DNA of 42,746 nucleotides, taken from NCBI GenBank assembly GCA_017853115.1, contig JAFMKE010000003.1, forward strand, positions 1-42,746. Reading direction: 5' to 3'. The notes under the pieces are model-generated. The model made no database searches, was not told the DNA's origin, and saw only the letters and a program-made list of their open reading frames with translations. Position 1 is the first letter of the stretch. Each line of letters starts with the position of its first letter. The stretch comes from Verrucomicrobiota bacterium. GTDB lineage: Bacteria > Bacteroidota > Bacteroidia > Chitinophagales > UBA8649. The position numbers and the translations under genes were made by a program. Below are positions 27,955 to 37,942 of this stretch, one piece after another.

Positions 27955-30483
27955 CTACTCGTCTTTGGTTGATTTTACTTCTTCTTGCTTGTTGCCACCA
28001 AGCTGAACTTCCTTGCTGCCCAATTTAAATTTTACTCCACCATCACTGGAAGAGTTGGTCTGTTCTTTAACATCAAGTGATTGCTTGTTTACCGGGATTT
28101 GTTTGTCAATTTTTAGTTTATCTATTGTTCCTTGGTCAACATCTCTTTGTACAGGTTGATCTGTTCCATTGAGATAAGATAAGATTTCTTCCGCCTTTTC
28201 TTGTTCCGCGGTATTAGCGTGATTATTCACCACGTATTCTAGTGAAGAAATATATGATTCACGAAGTTGTTTGCTACCCATGCACATTGCTTTGAGTAAA
28301 TCGAATTTAGCCATCATCATAGTTTGACTATATTTCTCCTTGGCTATTTCACATTGAATGATGACCTGGTCGAAATCTTTTATCTGATACAAAGCGTATG
28401 CTTCTTCATAAAAATCTGTTGCTTGATCTTCCAAATTTTTGGTTTCTACGCTACTTGGGTTAGTGAAGAACTGGCTAAATTTATTGTCGGGGTATTTTTC
28501 AAGTAAAGTTTGCTTTGCCTTCATTGCCTGAGCGCTTTGATTCATATCGGTGTAAAGAACATATAACTGGTAGAGCGCTTCTGGTTCATATCGGTTATCT
28601 GGGTGTAGCATATTGAGCATTACGAACATTTCTGCACTTTTCGGCAAGTTTTCTAAGCCGACTTTGTAAATAACCGCACCGTTGTAATACGCTTCAATAA
28701 TTTCTTTCCGGAGTTCCTTCTTTTCTTTTTCTGATGAAGGAATTGCATTGATCATTTCTTGATATTTAGCATCAATTCGCGCAAAATACTCGTCACTTTC
28801 TGTTTCGAATGAATCACCGCCGTCTGCTGTCATATTGCTTCCCTTCTCACTTCTCCTCCAGTCATCTTCCAGCAAGATATCACCCCAAGTTTGCTTGAAT
28901 TTTTTATATCCACTATTTCTACTTGCTTCGCTGTAGAAATACCAGGCATTCTTACCACTTGTTTTAGACGTTTGGGTACTGCTTGATGCGATTAACTGAG
29001 CCTGCTTATTTTTTTCTTCTTCCTTGATTTCGGCATCTATAATATCAACGGCTTGTTTGTAGAGAATACTCTCTAATTCTTTGGCAGGAATTTCACCCAA
29101 TACAAGCAGACTATCATTGATGGTGATAATCTTGAGGTAGTCTATCAACTCAGTTAATACTGTACTTCTATTTAGAATAACATCATAGGCTATGTAGCTG
29201 TTGTCAAGTAGACTAACTGCACTATCATAATAAGCCTGAGCCATGGGATAGTCTTCTTCCTCGTAGTAGATGTCAGCTAGTTTTCCGTATGAAATACCCT
29301 TTTGCTTTTGATTAGATTGCGAGACTTTCGCTGATTTTAACAAGAATTTTTTGGCATCTTCGATTACATCATTATTTAATGCAATCATAGCTTTTTCATA
29401 GTACAATTGATCGTAATAAGCACGATTCTTATTGTCTTTGGACATTTTAGCAATAAGCTTTAATGCCTCATTTTCTCCTCCTGGTGATTGTCGATTCATC
29501 TGGATGAGCTTCAATTTAGCGTAGAATATCATTTCGAAGTCAGCATTGCCTTTCATCGATTGCTTGTAATAATCTGCGGCAATTGTTTTTTGACCTAAAG
29601 ATTCATATACCTGCCCTGCTATAAATTGTAAACGGGCTTTATTTTTTTGTTTTTTTGTGTTTACTATCGCACTATCCAAATAGTTTATTCCGGTATTGAA
29701 ACTGCCCTGTGCGAAATACAAATAGGTATTGACCATGTCAACTTCTCTATCATAATCTTTAAGAAAATTTTGACTTCCTCGAATAAAGGTCAAAATATTT
29801 TCCGCTTCGATGTATTGTTCATTGCTTATGTATGCCTTTGCCAACCAAACCAAAGCGTCGCTGTATGCACTTTCGTGCGCAATAAGTTTCTTCGATGGAC
29901 GGATGTCTTTGCCTGCAAGTTCTTTTTCAATCAGCTTATCTTCTAGCTTTTTAGCTTTAGCCTTCTTCTTTTTGCTGTTTTTCTGCTTCTTGATTTTGTC
30001 TTTGCTACGGGCATCTACGCCTTCCTCAAAATTCGCAGTCACATACCGAAAGCAATTGATGGCTGAATCTAATTCACCTTGAAAATAGTATGCTTTTCCG
30101 ATGAGGACAAAAGCATCGTCACTCCAATTACTTATGCTATTGTCTACTCCCGTAATGTAGTTTTTCCCTTCTTCTTTCTCCTGATGTGTTTGGATGCTGA
30201 GGCGAGCCTTGGCAATCGTTGTATTCAAGCTTTCATTCTGGCTGTTAATATCTTCATAATGACCATAGCTTTCAAGTGGCAATATTTGTTCATAATCATC
30301 TTTATTGCCGTCACGTAAAGTTTTTAATTGATTATTGAATTGCTCATTCGCATTGAAATAACCATTATAATGACTTGTAAGGTCATGATAGGTTTGCTTT
30401 ACTATTCCCGCATTCTGTTTGGCGCAAGAATTCAGGAAAATCAGAACCAGAAAAAGGGGGAAGTGCTTTGCTATAGAATTCAA
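27955..30483 (-). CDS. porW: PorW/SprE-like T9SS TPR lipoprotein
   Basis: Lipobox LIFLNSCAK; KQTYHDLTSHYNGYFNANEQF; multiple TPR-like repeats; lysine-rich insert KKQKNSKKKKAKAKK. Confidence 0.88.
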   Translation of the reverse strand: MNSIAKHFPLFLVLIFLNSCAKQNAGIVKQTYHDLTSHYNGYFNANEQFNNQLKTLRDGNKDDYEQILPLESYGHYEDINSQNESLNTTIAKARLSIQTHQEKEEGKNYITGVDNSISNWSDDAFVLIGKAYYFQGELDSAINCFRYVTANFEEGVDARSKDKIKKQKNSKKKKAKAKKLEDKLIEKELAGKDIRPSKKLIAHESAYSDALVWLAKAYISNEQYIEAENILTFIRGSQNFLKDYDREVDMVNTYLYFAQGSFNTGINYLDSAIVNTKKQKNKARLQFIAGQVYESLGQKTIAADYYKQSMKGNADFEMIFYAKLKLIQMNRQSPGGENEALKLIAKMSKDNKNRAYYDQLYYEKAMIALNNDVIEDAKKFLLKSAKVSQSNQKQKGISYGKLADIYYEEEDYPMAQAYYDSAVSLLDNSYIAYDVILNRSTVLTELIDYLKIITINDSLLVLGEIPAKELESILYKQAVDIIDAEIKEEEKNKQAQLIASSSTQTSKTSGKNAWYFYSEASRNSGYKKFKQTWGDILLEDDWRRSEKGSNMTADGGDSFETESDEYFARIDAKYQEMINAIPSSEKEKKELRKEIIEAYYNGAVIYKVGLENLPKSAEMFVMLNMLHPDNRYEPEALYQLYVLYTDMNQSAQAMKAKQTLLEKYPDNKFSQFFTNPSSVETKNLEDQATDFYEEAYALYQIKDFDQVIIQCEIAKEKYSQTMMMAKFDLLKAMCMGSKQLRESYISSLEYVVNNHANTAEQEKAEEILSYLNGTDQPVQRDVDQGTIDKLKIDKQIPVNKQSLDVKEQTNSSSDGGVKFKLGSKEVQLGGNKQEEVKSTKDE

Positions 30484-30581
30484 GGTAATTCTTTTAACTT
30501 TAGTAACTTTGTTTTAACTGAATTTAAACTAATTTATTATTCCGGAGAGCATAATAATGCTATAATTGCAGCTAATAATTT

Positions 30582-31484
30582 ATGGCTAAAGATAAGAATA
30601 TTAAGAATAAAAAGTCGCTTTTCGTTAAATTAAGGTACAAGTATAGGCTTGTCATTTTGAATGAAGATACCTTTGAACAAAAAGCCTCTTTGCGCCTATC
30701 ACGTATGAATTTATACGTGCTTAGTAGTGTTTTATTTTTTGTTGTGGTTAGTGCTGTAACAGCGGTTATTGCCTTCACCCCGCTTAAGTATTATATGCCG
30801 GGAGTTGGATCTGTTGATGTAAGAACGCAACTGATAGAAATGGAAATGATTACAGATTCTATGCAGCGGCAATTAGATAAACGAGATATTTGGTTAATGG
30901 CTTTTCAGAAAGCTTTGAGTGGTGAGCTGGATAGTACTTTTTTTCTTGGAGACTCTTTAATCAATGAGGAATATGGTGCGGTAGATATTGACGAAGTATC
31001 ACCTGTTGAACAAGGATTTAGGGAGGAAATGGCGAGTGAAGTTGCTGTTAAAAATACTGGAGATAATACCGCAATGGCTGGCTATGGCATAGCTAAGTCT
31101 TATCCTTTGCGATTTATAACACCCGCCTTGGGTACGGTAATCAGTGAATATGATGAGCTTAGCGGTCATAGGGGGATAGATATTGCAGGTGAGGAGAATG
31201 AGTTTGTCCGGGCAACAGAATCAGGGGTAGTATTTTTGGCGGATTGGAATCCTGAAACCGGCTATGTGATTGGCATTCAGCATCAGGGCAACACCTTGTC
31301 TTTTTACAAGCACAATGCGGCATTGTTGAAAAAAGTTGGTAACTTCGTCGAACGTGGGGAAGCAGTAGCTCTCATGGGAAATACGGGCCATTTAAGTAAC
31401 GGTCCTCATTTACATTTTGAGCTATGGCAAAATGGGAAGACAATAGATCCCATGGACTTCATGGTTATTAATACCATAAATTAA
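30582..31484 (+). CDS. M23/LytM-family murein peptidase with N-terminal TM
   Basis: GHRGIDIAGEENEFVRATESGVV, IGIQHQGNTLSFYKHN, GNTGHLSNGPHLHFELWQNGKTIDP; TM near residues 45-70. Confidence 0.93.
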   Translation: MAKDKNIKNKKSLFVKLRYKYRLVILNEDTFEQKASLRLSRMNLYVLSSVLFFVVVSAVTAVIAFTPLKYYMPGVGSVDVRTQLIEMEMITDSMQRQLDKRDIWLMAFQKALSGELDSTFFLGDSLINEEYGAVDIDEVSPVEQGFREEMASEVAVKNTGDNTAMAGYGIAKSYPLRFITPALGTVISEYDELSGHRGIDIAGEENEFVRATESGVVFLADWNPETGYVIGIQHQGNTLSFYKHNAALLKKVGNFVERGEAVALMGNTGHLSNGPHLHFELWQNGKTIDPMDFMVINTIN

Positions 31485-31490
31485 TCGATT

Positions 31491-31913
31491 ATGTTTGGAG
31501 ATAACAAGGACAAAAAAAGTGTGGCCAGCCAGGATAATTTTTCGGCCAACACCATTCAGTCTGGAACTATAATTAAAGGTGAAGTAAATTCTGAGGGTAA
31601 TATTCGTATTGACGGAAAATTAGAAGGGTCATTGGATACACAAGGTAAACTTGTCGTTGGGAATAGTGGCGTAATTACTGGTGATGTAATTTGTCAGCAT
31701 GCGAATATAGAAGGTCGTATAGAGGGTAAGTTGGAAGTCAATGAAATGCTCATTCTCAAAAGAACTGCGGTAATTAAAGGAGATATTACTACGCGTAGAT
31801 TGGTGGTTGAGGAAGGTGCAGTTTTCAATGGAAATATTGCTATGGGTGTCATTATGAAAAAATCTGTGGGTAATAATCACGATGAAACAGCCGTCCGAAA
31901 AGAAGCGGTTTAA
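31491..31913 (+). CDS. Bactofilin (polymer-forming cytoskeletal protein)
   Basis: GTIIKGEVNSEGNIRIDGKLEGSLDTQGKLVVGNSGVITGDVICQHANIEGRIEGKLEV repeat pattern. Confidence 0.93.
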   Translation: MFGDNKDKKSVASQDNFSANTIQSGTIIKGEVNSEGNIRIDGKLEGSLDTQGKLVVGNSGVITGDVICQHANIEGRIEGKLEVNEMLILKRTAVIKGDITTRRLVVEEGAVFNGNIAMGVIMKKSVGNNHDETAVRKEAV

Positions 31914-32100
31914 GCCGGGAAAATTCATTCAATATTCGGGAATGGCTTTTCAAATGATAGCCACAATTCTCCTTGGTTTGGGTATCGGATTTCTCTTGGA
32001 TTCCTATTTAGGTACAGAAAAAATGTTTACGGCAATTTTTACTTTATTATTTGTGATTGCCAGTATGTACCTTACGCTCAAAGATTTCATTAAGCCATGA
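31882..32100 (+). CDS. AtpZ/AtpI-family small membrane protein
   Basis: 72 aa, YSGMAFQMIATILLGLGIGFLLDSYLGT...FVIASMYLTLKDFIK typical of AtpZ; overlaps the 3' end of the bactofilin gene. Confidence 0.82.
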   Translation: MKQPSEKKRFKPGKFIQYSGMAFQMIATILLGLGIGFLLDSYLGTEKMFTAIFTLLFVIASMYLTLKDFIKP

Positions 32101-32489
32101 ATTCACCCAATCGATTGCTGTACATCCTCTCGTTGATTCTTCTTTGTTTTGCTGCTCTTCCGCTGTATTTTCTCGGTATAAATAATGAAGCGATAATTAT
32201 AGCAACGATGGTTGTGCTGTATGTATTTATTAGCCTTCAACTGGACTTATTCATTCGTATCGCTAAGGCTTTGAAATGGTCAAAAACAGCGGTGATTCTC
32301 GTTGGCTTTTTTGGAATCAAGAATATATTTTTCGGTTTTTATTTCATTCTAGCTTATAAAGCTGGATGGATAGGGCAGTCATGGACAAGCTTTCTTGTAC
32401 CTACACTCTATCTGATCTACAGTGTGGTTATAGCCAATAAATTACTAAGTTTGGATGCTAGAGATTTTGAATCTTCGCCTATTTCTTGA
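32097..32489 (+). CDS. Hypothetical four-TM membrane protein
   Basis: 130 aa hydrophobic ORF overlapping the AtpZ-like stop codon by 4 nt; consistent with translational coupling. Confidence 0.7.
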   Translation: MNSPNRLLYILSLILLCFAALPLYFLGINNEAIIIATMVVLYVFISLQLDLFIRIAKALKWSKTAVILVGFFGIKNIFFGFYFILAYKAGWIGQSWTSFLVPTLYLIYSVVIANKLLSLDARDFESSPIS

Positions 32490-33831
32490 TGGTGTCGTAA
32501 TCAAAACGATCCATTAAGCCGGTATCGTAACTACCTGTTCGGAATTCATCATTTTTTAATAAAGCTAAGTGAAGGGGAATAGTGGTTTCTATCCCTTCCA
32601 CTATGAATTCTTCTAATGCGCGTTCCATTCTTGCAATAACCTCTTCTCTGTTCTTGCCTTTGCAAATCACCTTGGCAATCATCGAGTCGTAGTATGGTGG
32701 TACCGTATATCCTGCAAATGCATGCGTGTCTACACGCACACCAAATCCTTTGGGTGTATGAAACGCAGTAATTTTACCAGGGTTAGGAGCGAAGTTTTTA
32801 AGTACATTTTCTGCATTGATTCGACATTCCATTGCGAAGGTGCCGTCGGGTAGGTAGCTGTTTCCAACAATTTTTTCCCCAGCAGCAATTTTAATTTGTT
32901 CTGCAATTAGATCATACTGCATCACTTCTTCGGTAACTGGGTGTTCTACTTGGATTCGTGTATTCATTTCCATGAAGTAGAAGTTCCGATGTTTATCCAC
33001 TAGGAACTCGATGGTCCCCATACCCTCATATTTAATGGCTTTTGCGGCTTTAATAGCGGCATCTCCCATTTTCTTTCTAAGCTTTTCGTCTACGAACGGT
33101 GATGGACATTCTTCGATGAGTTTTTGATGGCGGCGTTGGACAGAACAATCCCGTTCGGATAAATGACAGGCATTTCCTCTGCGGTCACCGGCAACTTGTA
33201 TTTCAATATGTCTTGGCTCTTCAAGGAATTTTTCCATATACATCCCGTCATTACCAAAAGCCGCAGCCGATTCTTGACGAGCGGAATCCCATGCGGCTTC
33301 GAGGTTTTCTTCTTTATGCACAATGCGCATCCCTTTACCTCCACCACCAGCAGTGGCTTTAAGAATAACTGGGTAACCTATTTTTTCAGCAACTTTTTTG
33401 GCATTAGCTACACTTGATAAAAGACCATCTGAACCTGGAATGCAAGGCACACCAGCGGCGATCATTGTTTCTTTCGCCGTAACCTTGTCGCCCATTTTAT
33501 TAATCATTTCAGATGTCGGACCAATAAACTTTATACCGGTATCCTCACAGATTTTCGCGAATGTGGCATTTTCTGCCAAAAATCCATATCCCGGGTGAAT
33601 GGCATCTGCATTAGTAATTTCAGCGGCAGCCATAATATTGGCAATCTTTAGGTAAGAATCTGTACCTTTTGGTCCACCTATGCACACGGCTTCATCTGCA
33701 AATTTTACGTGTAGGCTATCTTTATCTGCGTTGGAATACACTGCAACAGATTTGATTCCCATTTCGCGACAAGTACGGATAACACGAAGGGCAATTTCTC
33801 CTCGATTAGCGATTAAAATTTTCTTAAACAT
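32479..33831 (-). CDS. accC: Acetyl-CoA carboxylase biotin carboxylase subunit
   Basis: [66 protein letters not shown]. Confidence 0.97.
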   Translation of the reverse strand: MFKKILIANRGEIALRVIRTCREMGIKSVAVYSNADKDSLHVKFADEAVCIGGPKGTDSYLKIANIMAAAEITNADAIHPGYGFLAENATFAKICEDTGIKFIGPTSEMINKMGDKVTAKETMIAAGVPCIPGSDGLLSSVANAKKVAEKIGYPVILKATAGGGGKGMRIVHKEENLEAAWDSARQESAAAFGNDGMYMEKFLEEPRHIEIQVAGDRRGNACHLSERDCSVQRRHQKLIEECPSPFVDEKLRKKMGDAAIKAAKAIKYEGMGTIEFLVDKHRNFYFMEMNTRIQVEHPVTEEVMQYDLIAEQIKIAAGEKIVGNSYLPDGTFAMECRINAENVLKNFAPNPGKITAFHTPKGFGVRVDTHAFAGYTVPPYYDSMIAKVICKGKNREEVIARMERALEEFIVEGIETTIPLHLALLKNDEFRTGSYDTGLMDRFDYDTIKK

Positions 33832-33906
33832 TTCCATAGCTTGGTTATTTAATGCATCTATGATTTCAGCGGTTGGCTGAAAACGATAAAGGCGTACTAA
33901 TTCGGT

Positions 33907-34404
33907 TTAAGCGGGATCAATAAGGAATAAAGGTTGATCATATTCAACTGGCGTTTGATCATCAACCAGAATTTTAACAATCGTACCTGAAACTTCAGAT
34001 TCAATTTCGTTAAACAGTTTCATAGCTTCTATGATAGCAAGAACATCACCTTTACTCACCGTATCACCGACTTTTACAAATACATCCTTGTCTGGAGATG
34101 GTTTTCTGTAGAAGGTTCCAACCATAGGCGATTTAAAGACAACATGATTAGCATTTTCAGTGTCCGAACTTACTTCCTCTGAAACTACTGCAGCAGGCGT
34201 TTCTTGCACGGGAGTATTGGCTTGTGGTGCAGCTGGAGCTGGTGCAGAAGCAACGGGCATAATAGGAGCCATTGGCTGCGCCTTACCATTGAAATAATCT
34301 TTCGATCGAATGGTAACAGAGAAATCCCCCTTACTCATTTTGAATTCTGCTAAATCAGTTTCGTTAATTAGTTTGACTAATTCATGTATTTCTTTATTAT
34401 TCAT
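33907..34404 (-). CDS. accB: Biotin carboxyl carrier protein of acetyl-CoA carboxylase
   Basis: Ala/Pro linker and biotinyl motif [19 protein letters not shown]. Confidence 0.96.
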   Translation of the reverse strand: MNNKEIHELVKLINETDLAEFKMSKGDFSVTIRSKDYFNGKAQPMAPIMPVASAPAPAAPQANTPVQETPAAVVSEEVSSDTENANHVVFKSPMVGTFYRKPSPDKDVFVKVGDTVSKGDVLAIIEAMKLFNEIESEVSGTIVKILVDDQTPVEYDQPLFLIDPA

Positions 34405-34423
34405 GATAGTGTATTTGGCTTAA

Positions 34424-34987
34424 TTATTTTGCTCTCTCCATGTAGGCTCGAGTAGAGGTGTCCACTTTTATTTTATCTCCTTCATTAATGAATAAAGGTA
34501 CATTTACTTCTGCCCCAGTTTCAAGTTTTGCTGGTTTTGTGGCGTTAGTAGCCGTATCTCCTTTAACACCCGGCTCACTGTATGTTACCTCTAAAATTAC
34601 ATAGGAGGGTAGTTCACAAGTTAAGATTTCATCTGTATTTGCGTTATACAGTGCTTCAACGTTCATGCCATCCAGCAATAAATCGTTGTTTTCGATTAGG
34701 TTTTCAGGAATGCTTACTTGCTCAAAGGACTCACTATTCATAAAATGAAAACCCATGTCATCTTTGTAGAGGTATTGAAATTTTCTTCTCTCAATTCGTA
34801 CTTCATCAATTTTATGTCCTGACGGCCAGGTGTTATCGACTACTTTCCCAGAGGTCAGACTTTTTAACTTGGTACGCACGAAAGCTGGTCCTTTTCCTGG
34901 TTTTACATGTTGAAATTCCACGACAGTATATATGTCATGGTTGAAATTGATGCATAATCCATTCCGGATGTCAGATGTTGATGCCAT
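34424..34987 (-). CDS. efp: Elongation factor P
   Basis: ASTSDIRNGLCINFNHDIYTVVEFQHVKPGKGPAFVRTKLKSLTSGKVVDNTW; C-terminal INEGDKIKVDTSTRAYMERAK. Confidence 0.97.
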   Translation of the reverse strand: MASTSDIRNGLCINFNHDIYTVVEFQHVKPGKGPAFVRTKLKSLTSGKVVDNTWPSGHKIDEVRIERRKFQYLYKDDMGFHFMNSESFEQVSIPENLIENNDLLLDGMNVEALYNANTDEILTCELPSYVILEVTYSEPGVKGDTATNATKPAKLETGAEVNVPLFINEGDKIKVDTSTRAYMERAK

Positions 34988-35094
34988 AAAAATTTATAAA
35001 AGTTTAAGGGAGTAAATGTAATAGTTTTTTTGGAAACGGGGCTGTCATAACTGGGTAAAATGACAATTCAAAAAGTAGCTTAAGTGACCTAGGT

Positions 35095-36093
35095 TTATTT
35101 TGAGTAGCCCCAAGTTAAATACATAGAGCCCCAGGTGAATCCACCACCAAATGTGGTTAATATGAGTTTGTCACCCTTTTTTAGTTGGTCTTCCCATTCC
35201 GCGAGACAAAGAGGAAGCGTGCCAGCTGTGGTATTACCGTATTTATGTAGGTTTAGCATCACTTTTTCGGGTGCTAGATTAATACGTTGACGAGCGGCCT
35301 CAATGATACGCAAGTTAGCTTGGTGAGGGACTAGCCAATCGATATCTTCCGCGCTCAGCTCGTTCTTTTCAAGAATGTCTTGACATGCACCAGCCATTCC
35401 AGACACAGCAAATTTGAATACTTGTTTACCTTCTTGATAAACACAATGTAAATTCTGCTCAACGGTTTCCTTACTTGCCGGGTTTAATGATCCACCAGCT
35501 TTTTGATGCAAGTAATTTACACCTGATCCGTCTGATTTGAGTATGCTATCTTGAATACCAATTGTAGGGTCTTCGCTAGGTTCTAACAAAACAGCCCCTG
35601 CTCCATCTCCAAAAATGATACATGTATTTCTGTCAGAATAGTTGATGATAGAACTCATGGTGTCGGCACCGACAATAATCACTTTTTTGTATGCCCCACT
35701 TTCAATGAATCGCCGGCCTGTTTCTAAGGCGAAAAGAAATCCTGAGCACGCAGCGCCTAAATCGTAACCAAATGCATTCGTGAGACCACACTTATCAGTA
35801 ATTAAATTAGCGGTAGCCGGAAATGGCATGTCTGGAGTTACTGTAGCGCAAATCAGGAGGTCAATTTCTTTTGGGTCAATTCCTCGTTTTTCAAGCAATT
35901 GATTCACAGCTTCAGCCCCCATGTCTGAAGTAGCTAAATTTTTTTCTTTGAGAATGCGTCTTTCGTGAATACCCGTTCTACTTACAATCCACTCATCGGA
36001 GGTGTCCACCATTTGTTCAAGCATAGCATTAGTGAGCTTATGTGGAGGTACATAAGCTGCAACACCGGTGATGCTAGCTTTAAGGGCTGACAT
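35095..36093 (-). CDS. fabH: 3-oxoacyl-ACP synthase III
   Basis: VDTSDEWIVSRTGIHERR, GAACSGFLFALETGRRFIESG, VPHQANLRIIEAA, YGNTTAGTLPL. Confidence 0.96.
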   Translation of the reverse strand: MSALKASITGVAAYVPPHKLTNAMLEQMVDTSDEWIVSRTGIHERRILKEKNLATSDMGAEAVNQLLEKRGIDPKEIDLLICATVTPDMPFPATANLITDKCGLTNAFGYDLGAACSGFLFALETGRRFIESGAYKKVIIVGADTMSSIINYSDRNTCIIFGDGAGAVLLEPSEDPTIGIQDSILKSDGSGVNYLHQKAGGSLNPASKETVEQNLHCVYQEGKQVFKFAVSGMAGACQDILEKNELSAEDIDWLVPHQANLRIIEAARQRINLAPEKVMLNLHKYGNTTAGTLPLCLAEWEDQLKKGDKLILTTFGGGFTWGSMYLTWGYSK

Positions 36094-36101
36094 ATTAGCG
36101 A

Positions 36102-36281
36102 TTATGCTTCAGTTAACTGCTTGCCTCTGTAGTATAGAACCCCATCTACAAAGTAAGCACGGTGACGCATGTGCGCTTCGCCCGTTTTGCTACAGATAGA
36201 AATAGTAGGCGCAGTAGCTTTGTAATGCGTTCTTCTTTTATCTCTTCTTGTCTTCGATATTTTACGCTTAGGATGTGCCAT
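36102..36281 (-). CDS. rpmF: 50S ribosomal protein L32
   Basis: Not in the ORF track (59 aa). Translated by hand: [59 protein letters not shown]. Confidence 0.96.
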   Translation of the reverse strand: MAHPKRKISKTRRDKRRTHYKATAPTISICSKTGEAHMRHRAYFVDGVLYYRGKQLTEA

Positions 36282-36287
36282 AATCGT

Positions 36288-36818
36288 TTACTTTTTATTC
36301 TTTAATTTTTCTAGTGCAGCCCATCTTGGATCCACACTCGGTTTTTCTTCTTGTTTCAGTTGCTTGATGACTTCCACATTACACGCCGAATGGCCATCCT
36401 TGTCTTCTGGATGAACGCACCGAAGTGGAATACTTAATACAATGAATTCATAGATTAAGTTAGAAACATCAATAAAATCATCATTCCTAGAGATGAAAAC
36501 TACATCTTCATCTTTGTTGTCAATCTCGTCCGCATCACCAAATTTAACAGCAATTTCGTAATCGCCGAATACTTCCTGTTTAAAAGGCTCTGAACAACGA
36601 TCACACGGAACTTCCACATTCCCATCAATAAAAAAAGTCAAAAGAAAGAAGTTCTCTCTTCGGTCGAAATCAATTTTCACTTCGACATCACAATGCTGGA
36701 TGTCGCTTTTCGGGAAGTTTTCGAAGAATTGGTCTCCAATCAGGTATTCAAACTGATAGAGCTTAGTCTTCATTCCTACAAAAGGAATTTTAAACTCCTG
36801 TAAAAATTTATTTTCCAT
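36288..36818 (-). CDS. DUF177/YceD-family protein
   Basis: VPCDRCSEPFKQEVFGDYEIAVKFG and IPLRCVHPEDKDG; directly upstream of rpmF as is usual. Confidence 0.88.
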   Translation of the reverse strand: MENKFLQEFKIPFVGMKTKLYQFEYLIGDQFFENFPKSDIQHCDVEVKIDFDRRENFFLLTFFIDGNVEVPCDRCSEPFKQEVFGDYEIAVKFGDADEIDNKDEDVVFISRNDDFIDVSNLIYEFIVLSIPLRCVHPEDKDGHSACNVEVIKQLKQEEKPSVDPRWAALEKLKNKK

Positions 36819-37091
36819 TTTTAAAAATAGGAGTGCAAAGGTAAGAATAAATATCCAAACAATATTCGCTAAAGCGCAATAAAATTAGACCTTACTACTG
36901 TTTATATACGTTCTAATCCTTTTTGGGCTTTGGAACCTGAACAAATCGTTCCGAAAAATGAATAACAAGCGATAAGGGTGGGTTTGAAATTTCATCTTTG
37001 GTTAATTTATTTTAAAATGCACCTGCGTGGATAACCCAACTGTACAATACGCTAAACTTCTTTTACTTTTGTGAAAAATTTATTTAGAAAA

Positions 37092-37931
37092 ATGAAAACA
37101 AAACAATTGATTCTAGGGGTGCTCATGGTGAGCTTTTTAAGTGCTTGTGTTTCTAAAAAGGAATATTCAAAATTGCAATCGCAGTCAGATGAATTTGAAA
37201 AAGAATTGATGGAGCGAGATAAGGAATACGGAGAACTCGCTGTACTTGCTGACGGTTTGAGAGATAATATTGCTTTAGCACAAAAGCAGAATGATGCTTT
37301 GCAAAAGTCGCTTGCGGCGTGCCTTGAAAACACTACACAGGGTTCTGCAAACATTACCAAGTTGTTAGACGAGATAGATAAGTCAAACGCTTACATTAAA
37401 AAATTGGTTGATAGTAAGTTTAAGAATGACTCGTTGAATTTGTACATCTCGAACTCGCTTAAACGTTCATTGGACGATATCGATGATAAGGACGTTGATG
37501 TAAAAGTGCTTAAAGGTGTCGTATTCATTTCTTTATCTGATGCATTACTGTATAAGACGGGAAGCTATGAAGTTCAGCCATCAGCAGAGTTAGTGCTAGC
37601 TAAATTGGCTAAAATCATTAATGATTACGAAGATTATGATGTTTTGGTAGAAGGCCATACTGATAATGTGCCCTACACGGGTTCGGGCCTTATCAAGGAT
37701 AACTGGGATTTAAGTGCAATGCGTGCAACTTCCGTGGTTAAAGTGTTGCAAGATAAGTTTGATGTAGATCCTGCTAGAATGACAGCAGGTGGTCGCTCGG
37801 AGTACAATCCTAAAACAAGTAATGAAACGGTTGAAGGGAAAGCGGCTAACAGAAGAACGGTTATTGTTGTAATGCCTAAGCTAGATCAGTTCCTAAACTT
37901 GATGAATCAAGTGCCTTCGGGAGGAAATTAA
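37092..37931 (+). CDS. OmpA-family lipoprotein with coiled-coil N-terminal region
   Basis: Lipobox FLSACVSKK; OmpA motif VLVEGHTDNVPYTGSGLIKDNWDLSAMRATSVVKVL...RRTVIVV. Start moved from GTG 37071 to ATG 37092 because a TACTTTTG element lies at about 37065. Confidence 0.93.
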   Translation: MKTKQLILGVLMVSFLSACVSKKEYSKLQSQSDEFEKELMERDKEYGELAVLADGLRDNIALAQKQNDALQKSLAACLENTTQGSANITKLLDEIDKSNAYIKKLVDSKFKNDSLNLYISNSLKRSLDDIDDKDVDVKVLKGVVFISLSDALLYKTGSYEVQPSAELVLAKLAKIINDYEDYDVLVEGHTDNVPYTGSGLIKDNWDLSAMRATSVVKVLQDKFDVDPARMTAGGRSEYNPKTSNETVEGKAANRRTVIVVMPKLDQFLNLMNQVPSGGN

Positions 37932-37942
37932 ATTTAATATTG

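Noticed and set aside
29647-30318. Series of plus-strand ORFs opposite porW
   Set aside because: Poly-F/L/S translations arise from the complement of lysine/glutamate-rich porW; not credible proteins.
30328-30633. 101-aa plus-strand ORF crossing the porW-M23 intergenic region
   Set aside because: Overlaps the conserved start of both flanking genes and lacks motifs.
33090-33598. Antisense and alternate-frame ORFs in accC
   Set aside because: Located over ATP-grasp motifs; ordinary shadow ORFs.
37071-37091. GTG start upstream of the OmpA-like lipoprotein
   Set aside because: It overlaps a TACTTTTG promoter-like element; ATG 37092 gives a clean signal peptide and lipobox.
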